Source: CAINVV01 sp037137375 (GTDB lineage Bacteria; Bacteroidota; Bacteroidia; Bacteroidales; Prolixibacteraceae). Taken from it: 64,000 nucleotides of DNA. The stretch is from NCBI GenBank assembly GCA_037137375.1, contig JBAXKJ010000003.1, positions 62,001 to 126,000 on the forward strand, read 5' to 3'. Numbering within the stretch: position 1 is the first letter of the stretch; each line of letters begins with the position of its first letter. The position numbers were made by a program, and so were the translations under genes. Of this stretch, positions 1 to 8,921 are shown piece by piece. Below the pieces are notes generated by a model. That model had not been told where the DNA came from. It did no database searches and was given only the letters and a program-made list of their open reading frames with translations.

Positions 1-1
1 G

Positions 2-1213
2 TGGAAGCAAGCTACCAATGCCCGTTTTTCACCTTATTGGGCGCAAAGTATCACTGCAGCGAACACTGGAGACTGGACCAGTATATATGGTACAATTGGT
101 CATTGTAATCTGCTACTGGAGAAAATTGAACCTTTTACATTCTCCAATGCGGCGACCAAAAACGGCATAATGGCAGAGACGTACGCACTCCGGGCATTAA
201 ACTATTTCTACCTGGCAAAGGTATGGGGTGATGTGCCGATTGTTCTAAAATCTGTTGTTGATGAAAATGAACCCCTTTACGAACGTTCACAGGTGGCAAA
301 AGTTTTCGAGCAAATTAATGCGGACATAGAAAAGTCATTGTCCTTATTTCCAACCACTGGCTATGTCGATAAATACAGATTCTCAAAGCCTGCAGTGAAT
401 GCGCTTAAGGCAGATGTAAAATTATGGTCAGCCAAAGTGTTGGGCAGTGGTGCTGCCGACCTAAATGCAGCCATTGCAGCCATCACGGAAGTTGAGAACT
501 CAGGTGTATCCTTGCAGGCGACTTATGGGAATATATTCGACAACCGAAAAAATGGCGAAATAATCTTTTCAATGTATCTTAATCGGGCTGAATTTATCAG
601 TGGCGCATACACCAATTGTTTTGCTCGTTGGACAACAGGCAGCGCGGATAATGTGGATGCCCTTCCATCATCAAATACAGGCCAGTCAGCATATGTTTTA
701 AGTAAAGAGGCTCTGGCATTATTTCAAAAATATCCCGCAGATAAACGAATTTCCAGAACATATGTTCCTGAATTACTGAAAGGTGTTGTTCTAAATTACT
801 GGCCATATAAGTTTATAGGGACAAAATATGCAGATGATCGCGTCCCTGATAGCGACTTTATTATCTATCGGTTATCAGATCTGCTACTTCTCAAAGCGGA
901 AGCTTTTGCAGCCCTTGGCCAAATTGACAATGCACTTATCAATTTAAACAAAGTCAGGGCGAGAGCCGGAATTCCCAATTTTACTGAAACATCCCAGGCC
1001 TTGGTTGATAGAGAAATACTTGACGAACGTGGCAGGGAACTGTTCAATGAAATGAAACGCTGGTGGGATTTGGTGCGTGCACACAAATCTGGTGTTGTTG
1101 ACATCTACAAGTATATTCCAAATTTGGTCGGGAAGACCACTCCTATTTACTGGGCTGTTCATGTCAATGTCCTAGCAAAAAACTCAAAACTCGTTCAGAC
1201 ACAAGGGTATTGA
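2..1213 (+). CDS. susD: SusD/RagB family lipoprotein, 5' truncated by window edge
   Basis: This is the C-terminal part of a SusD-type outer-membrane glycan-binding lipoprotein, which caps a SusC porin and hands over oligosaccharides. The frame is open from base 2, so the signal peptide and lipobox lie outside the window. The helix motif ETYALRALNYFYLAKVWGD is the hallmark SusD TPR-like segment. The end carries the usual RGRELFNE-type block (DERGRELFNEMKRWWDLVRA), seen in nearly all SusD proteins. A SusC gene probably lies just upstream. The next gene starts 45 nt downstream on the same strand, so this is the left end of the sialidase/URO-D locus. The family is clear; the ligand is not predictable. 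Confidence 0.93.
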   Translation, partial: WKQATNARFSPYWAQSITAANTGDWTSIYGTIGHCNLLLEKIEPFTFSNAATKNGIMAETYALRALNYFYLAKVWGDVPIVLKSVVDENEPLYERSQVAKVFEQINADIEKSLSLFPTTGYVDKYRFSKPAVNALKADVKLWSAKVLGSGAADLNAAIAAITEVENSGVSLQATYGNIFDNRKNGEIIFSMYLNRAEFISGAYTNCFARWTTGSADNVDALPSSNTGQSAYVLSKEALALFQKYPADKRISRTYVPELLKGVVLNYWPYKFIGTKYADDRVPDSDFIIYRLSDLLLLKAEAFAALGQIDNALINLNKVRARAGIPNFTETSQALVDREILDERGRELFNEMKRWWDLVRAHKSGVVDIYKYIPNLVGKTTPIYWAVHVNVLAKNSKLVQTQGY

Positions 1214-1258
1214 AATTAAATTTTCGTACTAAAATTAAAATTTTAGAAAATTTCAATT

Positions 1259-2452
1259 ATGAGAAAAGGTATACTTACAAAAACCGCTGGAATATTAATC
1301 GTTTTCCTGCTCACATTATGCAGCCCCGGTAGATCTCTTACTAAAACTATGCCAAAGGATACGAAAGAGAGCAAGGAGAGCTATGAATCTATGGATAAAT
1401 TCCTTGGCAATTCTTTTTTTTCTGTACATAAACTATGGGATGGCAGAGGTGGTCCAAAGATTGTTAGTGCGAAGGATGGAACTATCCTGGCTTTAAATGG
1501 AAGATCCATTAGACAAAGTAAAGACGGTGGAAAATCATGGTTACCTCCAGTTCAAATCGCAGATTCCTCCGGAGTGCAAATAGTCGTGAATGAAATAAAT
1601 GGAGAAATTCTTCTGGTGAGTTCAAAAGGGTTTTTATGGAGGAGCAAGGATCATGGAGAAACATGGAACAAGGAATCTATAACCATACTTCCCAATGAAT
1701 TTGGCCATGGTTCGCCGGATGGAGTTCCTATTGGGCTCGGTGCATTTCAGGCAGGAATTACTCTCTTGTTTGGAGAACACAAGGGACGACTTTTAGTGCC
1801 GGGAAGAATATTTGGACCTAAAAATTCCAATGATAATAAATGGCGCCCTTATCATTACAACACCTCCATGTACAGTGATGACAATGGCCATACCTGGCAG
1901 ACAAGCGCACCGTTTCCTGTGCTTGGCACCGGAGAAGCAGCTTTGGCCGAGATCTCCAATGGTAGGATTCTATATAGTTCACGTGAACACATGACCAAAG
2001 GAAACCGTTTCTTCGCATGGAGTGATGATGGTGGCGCAACCTGGTTGAATCCGTTTAGAAGTGAGGTTTTACCGGATGGGGTCAGAGGAACCTCTTACGG
2101 TTGTATGGGTGGGTTAGTCAGAATTCCGGTAGAAGGGAAGGATATCCTTTTGTATAGCAACCTTGATTCGGATGCAGGTCAAATGCCAAAAGAGGTAGGT
2201 GGCTCAATTTCAGTAGGAAGAGAAAAGGTAACAGTTTGGGCAAGTTTTGACGGAGGAACTACCTGGCCTATTAAACGATTGATTTTTAATGGACCGAGTG
2301 CTTACTCCAGTCTTGGTGTTGGCCGAGCCAATACTCTGGGGGAAGGGAAAATCTTTCTGCTCTACGAGGGTGGAGAAAAAGGAATGTATTCGGCTGTCAA
2401 TGTGGCGGTTTTTAATCTAAGTTGGCTTCTTAATGGACAAAATATCAAATAA
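1259..2452 (+). CDS. Exported BNR/sialidase-superfamily protein with degenerate active site
   Basis: A 397-residue exported protein with an N-terminal hydrophobic signal (residues 5-22; Cys21 could be a poor lipobox). It has five Asp-boxes (SKDGGKSW, SKDHGETW, SDDNGHTW, SDDGGATW, SFDGGTTW), which define a six-bladed sialidase fold. The C-terminal Tyr-Glu pair (LLYEGGEKG) and the middle Arg (YSSRE) are present. However, the first triad Arg of the FRIP motif is replaced (RGGPKIV), and the third Arg is Trp (VTVWASFDGG). Only one of the three carboxylate-binding arginines therefore remains. I infer it is not a classical sialidase, and may cleave or bind another sugar. It follows SusD by 45 nt and is probably co-transcribed. 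Confidence 0.85.
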   Translation: MRKGILTKTAGILIVFLLTLCSPGRSLTKTMPKDTKESKESYESMDKFLGNSFFSVHKLWDGRGGPKIVSAKDGTILALNGRSIRQSKDGGKSWLPPVQIADSSGVQIVVNEINGEILLVSSKGFLWRSKDHGETWNKESITILPNEFGHGSPDGVPIGLGAFQAGITLLFGEHKGRLLVPGRIFGPKNSNDNKWRPYHYNTSMYSDDNGHTWQTSAPFPVLGTGEAALAEISNGRILYSSREHMTKGNRFFAWSDDGGATWLNPFRSEVLPDGVRGTSYGCMGGLVRIPVEGKDILLYSNLDSDAGQMPKEVGGSISVGREKVTVWASFDGGTTWPIKRLIFNGPSAYSSLGVGRANTLGEGKIFLLYEGGEKGMYSAVNVAVFNLSWLLNGQNIK

Positions 2453-2495
2453 GTTCTCGAAAATTCGGTTAGAGTAATACATATTATCTCATTAA

Positions 2496-2540
2496 AATGC
2501 TGTCAGGCAAAATGCCATAAGCTTTTTACCTGACAGCATT
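2496..2540 (+). other. 12-bp perfect inverted repeat between genes
   Basis: AATGCTGTCAGG and CCTGACAGCATT form a perfect 12-bp stem around a 21-nt loop, whose inner A4/T4 can extend pairing. No T-run follows on either strand, so this is not a standard intrinsic terminator. It lies in the only sizeable gap (118 nt) between the first BNR gene and the FG-GAP gene. It may stabilise or process the mRNA, or be a protein-binding operator. Confidence 0.6.
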
Positions 2541-2570
2541 AAATTATGAATAAATAATCACAGTCAAAAA

Positions 2571-5516
2571 ATGCGAATACTTCCGACGTTTCTGATAACT
2601 ATTCTTTCATTTGTCTTTTGGGGTGATATTATAACTGCAGATGCAAAAACATCAAATACAAATAGAAAATTAATATTCCGTCATTCCACTTTTAGTGACT
2701 TTTCCAAAGGAAAATTTTCAAACAGCGGGCAGAATCTGTTTGTAAGCAAAGATGGTCAGATAAGGTATATCAACTGGTTTGATCTCAACAATGATGGTTA
2801 TCCTGAAATAGTTGTCCCTAATGATCACAACCATTACGAGACTACCGATGCCTTCATTTACTATAATACACCGGGGAAAGGTTTCAGATCACTTACACAA
2901 CCCCTCGATGAATTCATTCCAGGATATCAGAAACTGAAATGGATGGAGGAAAGTTTGAAATCTATCCAAAGGTTACCTGCTCTTGGGGGGGGGCGTACCT
3001 TGATTTCTGATTTGAACAACGATGGATATCCCGAAATTTTATTTACAAATTTTGTACATGGTTGGCCTGACAATCATTTTCCGGTATATATTTATTGGGG
3101 AAGTGACAAGGGTTATGACTTTACCCGTAAGTCCTTAGTCTCTACATTAAGCGCATCTGGTTTGGCCATAGCAGATTTAGATGGTAACGGATATAAAGAT
3201 ATCGTTGTAGCAAATTCAGGAAGGGAATATGTTGCAAGGTCAAATGCAAGCATTGATTATACCGGTGGAAGCCTTAAGGATTATGAAAGTAAAAGGGAAC
3301 TAACATCATATATTTATTGGCAACAGGATTATGGATTTACAGAAAAAAACCGAAGTGAATTACCCACAAGATATGCCCTTGACGCCAATGTAAATGATTT
3401 TAACGGGGATGGATATCCTGATATTGTTTTTCTTCAGGGTGGCAGTCCGGGCAGTATACGCATTTTTTATGGAAGCAGCGAAGGTATTAATGCCGGAAAA
3501 TATGACGATTATAGCGCACTTGCACCCACTTTTGGTTCTATCCCAAGAAAGATATGCGTAGCCGACCTGAACGGGGACAACTTGCCGGATATTTTTGTCC
3601 CATCCCAGGGCAAATCATCTGAAATTTTCTGGAATAGCAAAAATGGATTTGATCAAAAGAACATAACCAGAATTCCGACGAGTAACGCAATAGCAGCTGC
3701 TTCCAAAGACCTGAACAATGATGGATTAATGGATCTTGTAATTGTAAATAACCTTGGCAAATCATTTATCTATTGGGGAAGTATGAGTAGCCTGCAAACT
3801 GGAAACAGAACTGAATTACCCACAAATGGAGGAACGGGTGTTGCCATTGATGATTTAAATAATGATGGATTTCTTGATATTGTATTTTCGAATAGTCTGA
3901 AAGGAGATTCATTTGATACCCCTTCATATATTTATTGGGGTTCGAAAGATGGGTATCATCCGGCTGACAGGGAAGAGCTTATGGGATACGGTGCAGTCGA
4001 TGTTGCCATTAATGATTTTAACAAGGATGGGCTGAAGGATATTTTCCTGATGAACAGGCAAAGCGGAAAGAATGCGCCACAGTTTAGCGCCGAAACTTAT
4101 AACTCCACCGACCTGTTTGTTTACTGGGGGAACGCACGATCCAAGTACTCAGCTGCTTCCATGTCAACTCTTCCGGGAGTAACAGGTCAAGCCTCAGCAG
4201 TGGCTACAGATATCGATGGGAATGGTTATGCCGATCTTATCTATACGACAAACACCGGGAGAATTCTGAATATATTTTATGGAGATTCAATTGGATTTAG
4301 AAAGGAGAATAGCAAGAGATTTAATATCCCTTTCGAAGGAAGATCTGTCCTTACTGCCGACCTTAACAAAGACGGGTTTTTGGATGTCATTGTCGGAAGC
4401 AGGACCTCGAATGATTTCGTTGTTTTCATTGGCAAACGAGATGGATTTGAGGAAATGAAGAAATTTGGATTTGGAGCGCCCCAATTCAGCGCAGCAATCG
4501 GAGACATTGATGGTGACGGAAACCTGGATTTGGTCTTGGGTGGTCATGGGTTTATCAAAATATTATACGGGGACTCCAAAGAATTATTTGAAAAAAACAA
4601 AACACAGACAATAAAGACTGGAATGTTTACAACTAATATTTCTCTCGCTGATTTTAATCAAGATGGGAAACTAGATATTTTTGGACATCACTTCAGCAAA
4701 GCAGATTTATTATGGGAAAACAACCTCTTTTCTGCAATATACTGGAATAGAAACGGAACTTTCTCTTCAGCTGACAAATTGGAATTACCGAGCCATGGGG
4801 CACACTGCGGCTCGGTTGCAGATATAAACAAGGATGGTAATCTTGATATTCTTATTGCGAACTATAATTCACAATACAAAAGGAATCTTGAGACATTTAT
4901 TTATTGGGGCGATTCAGCAGGACATTATTCTCAGTCCAGAATAACGAGCCTTCCAGGGTACTCGCCAGTGGCAAATCTTGTTCTTGATCTCAACGGGGAC
5001 GGATTCAATGATATTGTAGCTTTCAACCATTCTGAGTCAGATCAATATGCAGGGCTCAATCCGTTGGGTGGAATTCATGCTACAGACTCCTACATTTACT
5101 GGGGTTCAGAAAAGGGCTGGAGTATTGAAAACAGAGATCCTTTCCCCACTGTGGGCCCCCACAGCAGACTGAATGCAGAACCTGGTGACATCATGCAACG
5201 ACAACCTTATGAGGAATATATTTCTGCTCCGATAAAAATCAAAGCTGAAAAGGGGAAATACAATTTGAAAGTAGAAAACTTCCATAATTTCAGGCAAAGC
5301 ATTACAGTTTACGTGAAAGAGTCTCCAAATCTGGATGATCTTTACAAAATGAGTTGGCAAGAAATCACAATTTCCGAACAAGCGAAAGAGTATTTTATGT
5401 ATGATCTTAAAACAAATGGAGGAGAACTCTATTTCCAGTATAAACTAAGGCTCAATACAGGTGATACAGGAAATGGACCGATAGTAAAATCAGTAGAATT
5501 ATTGAATCTGCCATAA
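2571..5516 (+). CDS. Exported FG-GAP/VCBS repeat beta-propeller protein
   Basis: A 981-residue exported protein with a signal peptide at residues 1-25. It is built from about 14 repeats, each pairing a calcium-binding loop of the D-x-N-x-D-G type (for example DLNNDGYPEI, DLDGNGYKDI, DINKDGNLDI) with a Y-W-G strand (YIYWGS, FIYWGD, RIFYGS). Fourteen blades would fit two seven-bladed integrin-like propellers. A non-repeat beta-rich tail fills roughly residues 870-981. Such proteins in glycan loci are usually surface binding proteins, and some relatives are lyases; no catalytic residues are recognisable here. A run of nine G lies inside the gene at 2985-2993. The next gene follows after 37 nt. 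Confidence 0.88.
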   Translation: MRILPTFLITILSFVFWGDIITADAKTSNTNRKLIFRHSTFSDFSKGKFSNSGQNLFVSKDGQIRYINWFDLNNDGYPEIVVPNDHNHYETTDAFIYYNTPGKGFRSLTQPLDEFIPGYQKLKWMEESLKSIQRLPALGGGRTLISDLNNDGYPEILFTNFVHGWPDNHFPVYIYWGSDKGYDFTRKSLVSTLSASGLAIADLDGNGYKDIVVANSGREYVARSNASIDYTGGSLKDYESKRELTSYIYWQQDYGFTEKNRSELPTRYALDANVNDFNGDGYPDIVFLQGGSPGSIRIFYGSSEGINAGKYDDYSALAPTFGSIPRKICVADLNGDNLPDIFVPSQGKSSEIFWNSKNGFDQKNITRIPTSNAIAAASKDLNNDGLMDLVIVNNLGKSFIYWGSMSSLQTGNRTELPTNGGTGVAIDDLNNDGFLDIVFSNSLKGDSFDTPSYIYWGSKDGYHPADREELMGYGAVDVAINDFNKDGLKDIFLMNRQSGKNAPQFSAETYNSTDLFVYWGNARSKYSAASMSTLPGVTGQASAVATDIDGNGYADLIYTTNTGRILNIFYGDSIGFRKENSKRFNIPFEGRSVLTADLNKDGFLDVIVGSRTSNDFVVFIGKRDGFEEMKKFGFGAPQFSAAIGDIDGDGNLDLVLGGHGFIKILYGDSKELFEKNKTQTIKTGMFTTNISLADFNQDGKLDIFGHHFSKADLLWENNLFSAIYWNRNGTFSSADKLELPSHGAHCGSVADINKDGNLDILIANYNSQYKRNLETFIYWGDSAGHYSQSRITSLPGYSPVANLVLDLNGDGFNDIVAFNHSESDQYAGLNPLGGIHATDSYIYWGSEKGWSIENRDPFPTVGPHSRLNAEPGDIMQRQPYEEYISAPIKIKAEKGKYNLKVENFHNFRQSITVYVKESPNLDDLYKMSWQEITISEQAKEYFMYDLKTNGGELYFQYKLRLNTGDTGNGPIVKSVELLNLP

Positions 5517-5553
5517 TTTTTTTGAAAGTATTTAAGAACTGAAAATCATTTGC

Positions 5554-6630
5554 ATGACTCATAGAGATAGAGTAATGTCTGCTCTAAGCCATCAGCCAAC
5601 CGACCGGATACCCTTCATGTACCGGGATGTTCCGGAAGTAAGAAGCAGGTTGAAAAGGGATCTTGGAATGAAATCCGACGAGGAGCTTTTCCAATACCTT
5701 GATATTGATTTCCGTTGGGTAGAACCCGAATACAAGGGCACTCCGCTGGAAATGCCCAATGGAAACCGGAAAGATATTTGGGGTGTGGAATGGAAATATA
5801 CCAGGTTTAGTGATAAAGCCGGATACTGGAACGAAGTGTCCCATCCTCTTATTGAGGTCTATGATCCGGATGCCCTGGATGATTACCTTTGGCCATCTCT
5901 GGAAGTTTGGGACTTCAGTTCGGTCGAAAAATTGTGTGATCTGCATTCCGGGTACGCTATCATGACGGCTCCGGGAATCGCCTCTCCCGGAATATTCCAG
6001 TATCCTGTCCAGAACTTAATTGGTGTTGAAAGGAGTTTTACTGAACCGCTGATGAATCCGGAATTTTTTCAAAAACTCATCGACAAGATCGTCGCATTTC
6101 ACATTTCTTTCATTGATAAATTCTTCTCTTTGGCAAACGGGAAAATCGATTTTTTCAGAATTGGCGATGATTTTGGCACACAAAGGGGATTGCAGATTGA
6201 TGTGGAAACCTGGGAAATATTTTTTCAGCCCGCCTTCAAAAAGATGGCGGAAACGGCCAAAAAATATGGTGCGCATTATTACCAGCATTCCTGCGGGGCC
6301 ATCCGGGATTTGATTCCCTCCTTTATAGCAGCGGGCGTGGAAGTGTTGGACCCACTGCAAATTAGGGCAGATGGGATGAATCCAACTGAACTGAAATCAG
6401 AATATGGCCACCTTTTGACTTTCTCCGGAGGCATCGATGAACAAGATTTACTTCCCAATGGTTCACCGGAAATGATCAGGGAAGAAGTTGTGCGAATGAT
6501 CCGTTTGATGGGAAAAGAAGGAGGATACTTTCTGGGCTCGACCCATAATTTCCAGGATGATATACCTACCGAAAATATACTGGCCATGTACCAGGCAGGC
6601 AAGGAAACCAGAATTAACAAAACTTTATAA
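5554..6630 (+). CDS. URO-D superfamily protein (methyltransferase-like), paralog A
   Basis: A 358-residue cytosolic protein of the uroporphyrinogen decarboxylase superfamily, in the branch related to the corrinoid-dependent methyltransferases MtaA/MtbA/CmuA rather than haem-pathway HemE. The start MTHRDRVMSALSHQPTDRIP is the typical family N-terminus. A zinc-type His-x-Cys motif is present (QHSCG, His245 and Cys247), followed by a conserved GG-D segment and GGYFLGSTHNFQDDIP near the end. The third zinc ligand of MtaA (a C-terminal Cys) is not obvious. It is the first of four divergent paralogs in 10 kb. The next gene starts 1 nt after its stop. The substrate is unknown; demethylation or decarboxylation of a sugar acid is inference. 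Confidence 0.85.
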   Translation: MTHRDRVMSALSHQPTDRIPFMYRDVPEVRSRLKRDLGMKSDEELFQYLDIDFRWVEPEYKGTPLEMPNGNRKDIWGVEWKYTRFSDKAGYWNEVSHPLIEVYDPDALDDYLWPSLEVWDFSSVEKLCDLHSGYAIMTAPGIASPGIFQYPVQNLIGVERSFTEPLMNPEFFQKLIDKIVAFHISFIDKFFSLANGKIDFFRIGDDFGTQRGLQIDVETWEIFFQPAFKKMAETAKKYGAHYYQHSCGAIRDLIPSFIAAGVEVLDPLQIRADGMNPTELKSEYGHLLTFSGGIDEQDLLPNGSPEMIREEVVRMIRLMGKEGGYFLGSTHNFQDDIPTENILAMYQAGKETRINKTL

Positions 6631-6631
6631 C

Positions 6632-7780
6632 ATGAGAAGGATCAGATTATCAAGAATTTGTATAGTATTATTTGTGCTATTACTTGCAGGGTGCAAAAGC
6701 ACAGAGAAGAGCTTGACGCAGAATTTAATCGACATCAATTTGTTTGCAAGCGGCACTGACGGATATAACACCTTCAGGATTCCAGCCATTGTTACCTCTT
6801 CCAAAGGTACCATCCTGGCCATCGCAGAAGGCAGAAAAAATAGTTCTTCAGACACCGGAAACATCGATCTGGTATTAAAGCGGTCGACCGACAATGGGAA
6901 AACTTGGAGTAGCCTGAAAGTTATTTGGGATGACGGGGATAACGTTTGCGGAAACCCAGCACCCGTTGTAGACTATTCCACCGGGACGATCTACCTTTTA
7001 TCCACCTGGAACCTCGGCAGCGATCATGAATCACAGATCATTAATCAAACCAGCAAGGATTCGCGGCGGGTATTCATTTTGCAATCGACAGACGATGGAC
7101 AGACCTGGTCTTCACCGATGGAAATAACAACCTCCGCGAAATTGCCCAACTGGACCTGGTACGCCACAGGCCCATGTCACGGAATTCAATTAGTAAAGGG
7201 TAAGAATGCAGGAAGACTTATTATTCCCTGCGACCACATCGAAGCGGTGAACAAGAAATATTTTTCTCATATCATCTTCTCTGATGATCATGGAAAAACC
7301 TGGCAGCTGGGTGGTACGACACCTCAGGATCAGGTGAATGAGTGCACAACGGCTGAATTGTCCGATGGAAGATTGATGCTGAATATGCGCAACTATGACC
7401 GCACCCAAAAGGCTAGAAAAGTTTCCATCAGCAGCGATGGAGGTTCCACCTGGGGAAATATTTACAGCGATAAGTCTCTGCCTGAACCAATCTGTCAAGG
7501 GAGTCTGTTGAGCTATTCCATCAAGAGTACAGGTCAAACTAAATTGTTGTTTCTTAATCCGGCGGATGAAAACAAACGTCAAAATATGACCCTCCGGATG
7601 AGTTCAGATAATGGTGCAACCTGGGAAAAATCAAAAGTACTTTTTGCCGGTCCTGCTGCCTATGCTGACTTGACTCAATTAAAAAATGGGAATATCGGAT
7701 GTCTCTATGAAGCCGGCGAGAACAATCCTTACCAGGGAATAAAGTTCCACGAAGTTTCCTTCTCAGACCTGGCGAAATAG
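6632..7780 (+). CDS. GH33-type exo-alpha-sialidase, lipoprotein
   Basis: A 382-residue putative surface lipoprotein. I chose the ATG at 6632, one base after the previous stop, because it gives a clean lipoprotein signal (VLLLAGC, Cys21); an upstream in-frame start would overlap the URO-D gene. The sialidase hallmarks are complete: FRIP with Arg49, acid/base region Asp74/Asp79, five Asp-boxes (STDNGKTW, STDDGQTW, SDDHGKTW, SSDGGSTW, SSDNGATW), Glu237, Arg253, Arg322 and the nucleophile pair Tyr359/Glu360 (CLYEAGE). It should release terminal sialic or related ulosonic acids from glycans. The neighbouring aldolase-family and MFS genes fit import and cleavage of the product. Confidence 0.88.
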   Translation: MRRIRLSRICIVLFVLLLAGCKSTEKSLTQNLIDINLFASGTDGYNTFRIPAIVTSSKGTILAIAEGRKNSSSDTGNIDLVLKRSTDNGKTWSSLKVIWDDGDNVCGNPAPVVDYSTGTIYLLSTWNLGSDHESQIINQTSKDSRRVFILQSTDDGQTWSSPMEITTSAKLPNWTWYATGPCHGIQLVKGKNAGRLIIPCDHIEAVNKKYFSHIIFSDDHGKTWQLGGTTPQDQVNECTTAELSDGRLMLNMRNYDRTQKARKVSISSDGGSTWGNIYSDKSLPEPICQGSLLSYSIKSTGQTKLLFLNPADENKRQNMTLRMSSDNGATWEKSKVLFAGPAAYADLTQLKNGNIGCLYEAGENNPYQGIKFHEVSFSDLAK

Positions 7781-7802
7781 TATGGATAATAGGGAATAAT
7801 AT

Positions 7803-8918
7803 ATGGAATCCTTACATTCTTTGTTGAATATTCTTGAGCAATCTCTTCTTCCGGAAAGAGTTCAAAATAGCGAGATTTGCCACAAGCAATCCCTCAACTG
7901 GGAACCTGTGGAGAGATTGCCTCTCGTTATCTCATATCCATTCCCTAAGTTTAACAAAATTCAACCTTATCCCCATGGTGAGGTATTCGGTCATCCGGGA
8001 AAAATGCTTTTCAATGAGTTGGTGTATGCTTTCGAAACCAGTATTTTACTGCAATCTGAAATTCTTGACGACTTGTCGCTTACCATTCGAGCGAATTTTG
8101 GAACCGTAGTCATAGCCTCCCTTTTCGGTGGAAAAGTGGAGCAAAGGGAGAACAATCCTCCCTGGATCCGGCATTTCGAGACCAAAGACCAGTTCAAATC
8201 AATATTTGATAAGGATACATTGGATTTTTCCCAGGGAATCTGCCCTCAAATCATCGACACCTATAAGATTTACAGGGATATATTGTCAGACTATTCCAAC
8301 CTTCAAAAATGTATTAAAATCGTCCTGCCCGATTTGCAGGGACCGCTTGATTCATTGGAACTCTTAAGGGGCAGTGAAATATATTCTGATTTTGTTCTTG
8401 ATCCGGATTTGGTCGAAAATGGTTTAAGGTTAATGGCCGAGGCTCAGGTCGGATTTGCCGAATTTTTAAAACCTCTGACTGCGGATGGTACTGAAGGCTT
8501 TTCTCACCAGCATGCCGTAGCCATCAAGGGCAACATCCTGATAAGAAACGATTCGGCCATCATGATTTCTCCTGAAATGTACGAGGCTCAGGTCGCCCCG
8601 TTCGACGAGTTGGTCCTGAAAAAACTGGGCGGAGGAGGGGTTCATTCTTGTGGGAAAATCGATTTCAATGTCCCGGCTATCTTTGAACTGAATTCGATAA
8701 AATGTTTCGATTTTGGACAATCCTACCTGAACGACATCGATGATGTATATCAAAAGGCAAAAGAAAAGAAAATGCCTTTGCTTAGGATACGGCCAAACAA
8801 GGAGCAACTACTTACTGGGGATATTGTTAGAAGATTTCCAACCGGAGTATCCCTGGTTTATGAGGCGGCGTCTTACGAAGATGCCCTTGAGGTGTCCAAT
8901 AAATACTTTAACAGATAA
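7803..8918 (+). CDS. URO-D superfamily protein, paralog B
   Basis: A 371-residue cytosolic protein whose second half matches the URO-D/MtaA fold. It has LPDLQGPLDSLELLRGS, then a LDPDLVENGLRLM helix, IMISPEMYEAQVAPF, and the zinc-type motif VHSCGK (His281, Cys283). The N-terminal third is longer and unlike the other three paralogs, so pairwise identity is low and recent tandem duplication is unlikely. It starts 22 nt after the sialidase gene and ends 3 nt before the RraA-like gene, so it is almost certainly in the same transcript. The exact reaction is unknown. Confidence 0.78.
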   Translation: MESLHSLLNILEQSLLPERVQNSEICHKQSLNWEPVERLPLVISYPFPKFNKIQPYPHGEVFGHPGKMLFNELVYAFETSILLQSEILDDLSLTIRANFGTVVIASLFGGKVEQRENNPPWIRHFETKDQFKSIFDKDTLDFSQGICPQIIDTYKIYRDILSDYSNLQKCIKIVLPDLQGPLDSLELLRGSEIYSDFVLDPDLVENGLRLMAEAQVGFAEFLKPLTADGTEGFSHQHAVAIKGNILIRNDSAIMISPEMYEAQVAPFDELVLKKLGGGGVHSCGKIDFNVPAIFELNSIKCFDFGQSYLNDIDDVYQKAKEKKMPLLRIRPNKEQLLTGDIVRRFPTGVSLVYEAASYEDALEVSNKYFNR

Positions 8919-8921
8919 AAT

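Noticed and set aside
2496..2540. Intrinsic terminator after the first BNR gene
   Set aside because: The stem is strong, but no T-run follows on either strand, so I list it as an inverted repeat of unknown role.
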